Positions 5,458 to 7,051 of a stretch of 7,051 nucleotides of DNA are shown here, in pieces. The notes under the pieces are model-generated. The model had not been told where the DNA came from, ran no database searches, and saw only the letters and a list, made by a program, of their open reading frames with translations. The number at the start of each line of letters is the position of its first letter. Within the stretch, counting starts at the first letter, position 1. This stretch comes from Methanosarcinales archaeon (lineage in GTDB: Archaea > Halobacteriota > Methanosarcinia > Methanosarcinales > Methanogasteraceae), in NCBI GenBank assembly GCA_030672605.1, contig DAOVGE010000200.1, positions 1-7,051 on the forward strand, given 5' to 3'. The translations under genes were made by a program, and so were the position numbers.

Positions 5458-6033
5458 ATGGTTAAGTATCCACAAAGGGAAACTATGAAATCCCGGCTCG
5501 AAATAATGACCGAAAACGATGGGCGGTATACCACCCAATCAGAGGGTGCTGATTGGAAGGGTATGCTGATCAATCTCATCAACTCGGTCTCAACGCTCAA
5601 AAACGAGTCGGGATACATCAGGTCTCGGTTGAAGATTGAGACCGATCGTGGCAACACCATCATGGAAGCGGAAGGCTCCGGGTGGGCGGAGGTCCTGATC
5701 CGGTTCATGAACGGATTTTCAACCGGTACCAAAATCCAGCTGGAAAAGGTCGGTTCTGATGACCGGATATCAGAGTCACTATCTGTCCGAGAGCGTCTCG
5801 AGGCTTTTCTGAAATTCGATTATCCGCACGTCTGGTTCACATCCATGGATGTGAAGAAGCAGTATGATCGTGCATACGACCACATCAACCTGAGCACGGT
5901 CTCAACGTATCTTGCAAGGATGTACAGCCAGAACAAACTTGAACGGCGGGGCAGCCGGACACAGCGGGAATACCGGCTGGCAGAGTCCGAGATTCCGGAG
6001 CAGACCCTCACAATCATGCAGAATGTGAACTGA
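5458..6033 (+). CDS. Winged-helix protein with two tandem N-terminal repeats
   Basis: I do not recognise a named family. From the chosen start the product has 191 residues. Residues 12-46 and 56-89 align as an internal duplication: both open with SRL[EK]I and share an EG..W motif (EGADW, EGSGW), then a hydrophobic LI..[IM]N segment and a closing ST. Residues 109-174 look like a winged helix-turn-helix: a first helix with SVRERLEAFLKF, a putative recognition helix LSTVSTYLARMYSQNKL (145-161), and a basic wing ERRGSRTQREYRL (162-174). It has no signal peptide or membrane segment, so a cytosolic DNA-binding regulator is inferred. The duplicated part could bind a ligand or partner, or dimerise; nothing in the sequence decides this. 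The ATG at 5485 (182 residues) is a real alternative start; 5326 is unlikely because the TATA box lies inside that extension. A receiver-domain gene follows 66 nt downstream with its own promoter. Confidence 0.8.
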   Translation: MVKYPQRETMKSRLEIMTENDGRYTTQSEGADWKGMLINLINSVSTLKNESGYIRSRLKIETDRGNTIMEAEGSGWAEVLIRFMNGFSTGTKIQLEKVGSDDRISESLSVRERLEAFLKFDYPHVWFTSMDVKKQYDRAYDHINLSTVSTYLARMYSQNKLERRGSRTQREYRLAESEIPEQTLTIMQNVN

Positions 6034-6063
6034 TTCAATTCACACCCGGTAATTACACGATAG

Positions 6064-6072
6064 ATATATTTA
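6064..6072 (+). promoter_or_regulatory. TATA box of the receiver-TOBE gene
   Basis: ATATATTTA, centred about 32 nt before the ATG at 6100. It predicts a leader of only about 7 nt. No Shine-Dalgarno is present before the ATG, consistent with a near-leaderless transcript initiated separately from the upstream gene. Confidence 0.6.
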
Positions 6073-6099
6073 TCTGGTTTACGCCCCACTATCCTACTA

Positions 6100-6906
6100 A
6101 TGTCAAAGAGGATAATGATTGTGGATGATGCGGAGTACATGCGTGAGATGCTCGAGGAGATCATTGACACGTATGATGACGCACAGGGTGGATATATGAT
6201 CGTGGGGGTCGCAAACGATGGCGAGGAAGCGATCGCAAAGTATCGCGAACTTAAGGAATCCGGGATGCGACCCGATGTCGTTACTATGGACATCGTGATG
6301 CCAAAGGTGGATGGGGTTACAGTGATTAAGGAGATTATGGACTATGACCCGGATGCCCGGATCCTTGCAATCTCTGCGCTCGGGTCCCCGGACACCATCG
6401 ATCGAGTGATGCAGGCAGGAGCGCAGGATTACATCATCAAGCCGTTCTCTGTGGATGATCTGATGGACATGATCCGGAGTATCTCAACACCCTTGGGGGG
6501 CGCGTCTATGGGGAGGACTGCTGCGAAGAAGGCTCCGACACTCGTCAAGGAGAACATAATCTCCGGAACGATTGCATCCAGCGCGGACGGTCAGGTGGTT
6601 GTGACGGTGGAAAACGTTGCAATCGAGGCAATATCGGATTATAGCGTTGATGAGCGTGTAAAGGTTCACATCGACCCGGCAAATATCGAGCTGCAGAAGC
6701 GCAATCACCCCGATGCCACAAAGAGTCACCTGCAGGGGACGGTTGCAGAGATCATCCGGTCGAGTCCGATTTCACAGGTGAAACTGGATTGTGGATTCGA
6801 ACTCGCTGTGAACATACCATCAAAGGCGCTTGAAAACATGCACCTCGCAATCGGTGAACTGGTTTACGCCAGCTTCGGTGCGCTTGCTGCTCAGGTCAAG
6901 CGTTAG
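6100..6906 (+). CDS. Response regulator: CheY-like receiver fused to ModC/TOBE-like region
   Basis: A 268-residue two-part cytosolic protein. Residues 3-126 form a receiver domain with acidic pocket Asp9/Asp10, phospho-acceptor Asp64 (in VTMDIVMPKVDG), the switch residue Ser92 and Lys114 followed by Pro115, so it should accept phosphate from a histidine kinase. An Ala/Gly/Lys-rich linker (about 127-150) follows. Residues 152-200 (ENIISG... VKVHIDPANIEL) and 206-268 (LQGTVAEI... IGELVYASF) resemble the C-terminal region of ModC/WtpC-type transporter ATPases, where a NV..G.V segment and a V.IRPEDI strand precede a TOBE/MOP domain. TOBE domains bind molybdate or tungstate in ModC and ModE. No ABC ATPase motifs and no DNA-binding domain are present, so the output is probably ligand or protein binding. 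No kinase gene is visible. The receiver is certain; the TOBE assignment comes from pattern likeness and is moderately sure. Confidence 0.92.
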   Translation: MSKRIMIVDDAEYMREMLEEIIDTYDDAQGGYMIVGVANDGEEAIAKYRELKESGMRPDVVTMDIVMPKVDGVTVIKEIMDYDPDARILAISALGSPDTIDRVMQAGAQDYIIKPFSVDDLMDMIRSISTPLGGASMGRTAAKKAPTLVKENIISGTIASSADGQVVVTVENVAIEAISDYSVDERVKVHIDPANIELQKRNHPDATKSHLQGTVAEIIRSSPISQVKLDCGFELAVNIPSKALENMHLAIGELVYASFGALAAQVKR

Positions 6907-6976
6907 CCTTAGGGACTGTCACAGAATAACATGGTCAGATCGAATAGCCCCAAACACAGCCACGGTATTGGATAAC

Positions 6977-7023
6977 ATTCGTGTAATTTGTGAAATTCGT
7001 ATTATTCGTGATTTATTTGTATA
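6977..7023. repeat. Tandem degenerate 9-mers of the ATTYGTGNN type
   Basis: Four contiguous units, ATTCGTGTA, ATTTGTGAA, ATTCGTATT and ATTCGTGAT (6977-7012), are followed after TT by ATTTGTATA (7015-7023). The theme (ATYYGTG) is shared with the AATCTCGTGG units of the two larger repeats. No protein gene is present downstream of 6906. Confidence 0.7.
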
Positions 7024-7051
7024 AACTTCTGTAAAAAATGATTAAATCACG
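7007..7051. repeat. Inverted repeat at the right edge
   Basis: CGTGATTTA (7007-7015) and TAAATCACG (7043-7051) are perfect reverse complements separated by 27 AT-rich bases. The right arm ends at the window edge, so the element may be longer. It may be the start of another copy of the intergenic repeat family, or a terminator for the receiver gene. Confidence 0.5.

Noticed and set aside
6830..7024. 64-codon plus-strand frame running past the receiver gene
   Set aside because: Most of it overlaps the receiver gene in another frame and the rest runs through the tandem repeats. It has no ribosome binding site and no recognisable domain.
6977..7051. CRISPR array
   Set aside because: The 9-mers are contiguous and degenerate with no unique spacers, and no cas gene is nearby.

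Overview
The window looks archaeal, most likely a methanogen-type euryarchaeote (Methanomicrobia/Methanosarcinales-like). The taxonomic placement is an inference. The support is a group II chaperonin (thermosome) gene, TATA-box promoters about 25 nt ahead of predicted starts, at least one near-leaderless gene, GGAG/AGGTG ribosome binding sites, and a bacterial-type GrpE, which is typical of mesophilic methanogens that acquired the Hsp70 system. Six protein genes are supported. No rRNA, tRNA, CRISPR array or transposase gene was seen.

Layout. Positions 1-1203 (minus) hold adenylosuccinate synthase (purA), cut by the left edge just short of its C-terminus. A 353-nt divergent intergenic region (1204-1556) carries a TATA box for each flanking gene and a dispersed repeat. 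Positions 1557-3711 (plus) hold a two-gene chaperone operon: a divergent thermosome subunit overlapping grpE by 14 nt. A 214-nt gap then holds a second copy of the same repeat in opposite orientation. Positions 3926-5032 hold a fold-type I PLP aminotransferase. A 425-nt gap (5033-5457) holds a promoter and a leader predicted to be structured. Positions 5458-6033 encode a protein with two copies of a roughly 35-residue repeat followed by a winged helix-turn-helix. Positions 6100-6906 encode a response-regulator receiver fused to a ModC/TOBE-like C-terminal region. The right edge (6977-7051) is an AT-rich tract of tandem 9-mers ending in an inverted repeat.

How the parts fit. Thermosome and GrpE are both protein-folding factors and appear translationally coupled, yet no dnaK or dnaJ follows grpE, so the GrpE client must be encoded elsewhere. 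purA and the aminotransferase are housekeeping metabolism (purine and amino-acid nitrogen transfer). The last two genes look like a small signalling or regulatory pair with separate promoters: a putative DNA-binding protein with an unrecognised duplicated sensor-like region, and a receiver whose output resembles the oxyanion-binding C-terminus of molybdate/tungstate transporter ATPases. No histidine kinase is visible.

The most unusual items are the receiver-TOBE fusion, the duplicated-domain winged-helix protein, and the inverted pair of 85/107-nt repeats bracketing the chaperone operon, built from ATYYGTG-type units that recur at other intergenic sites in the window.
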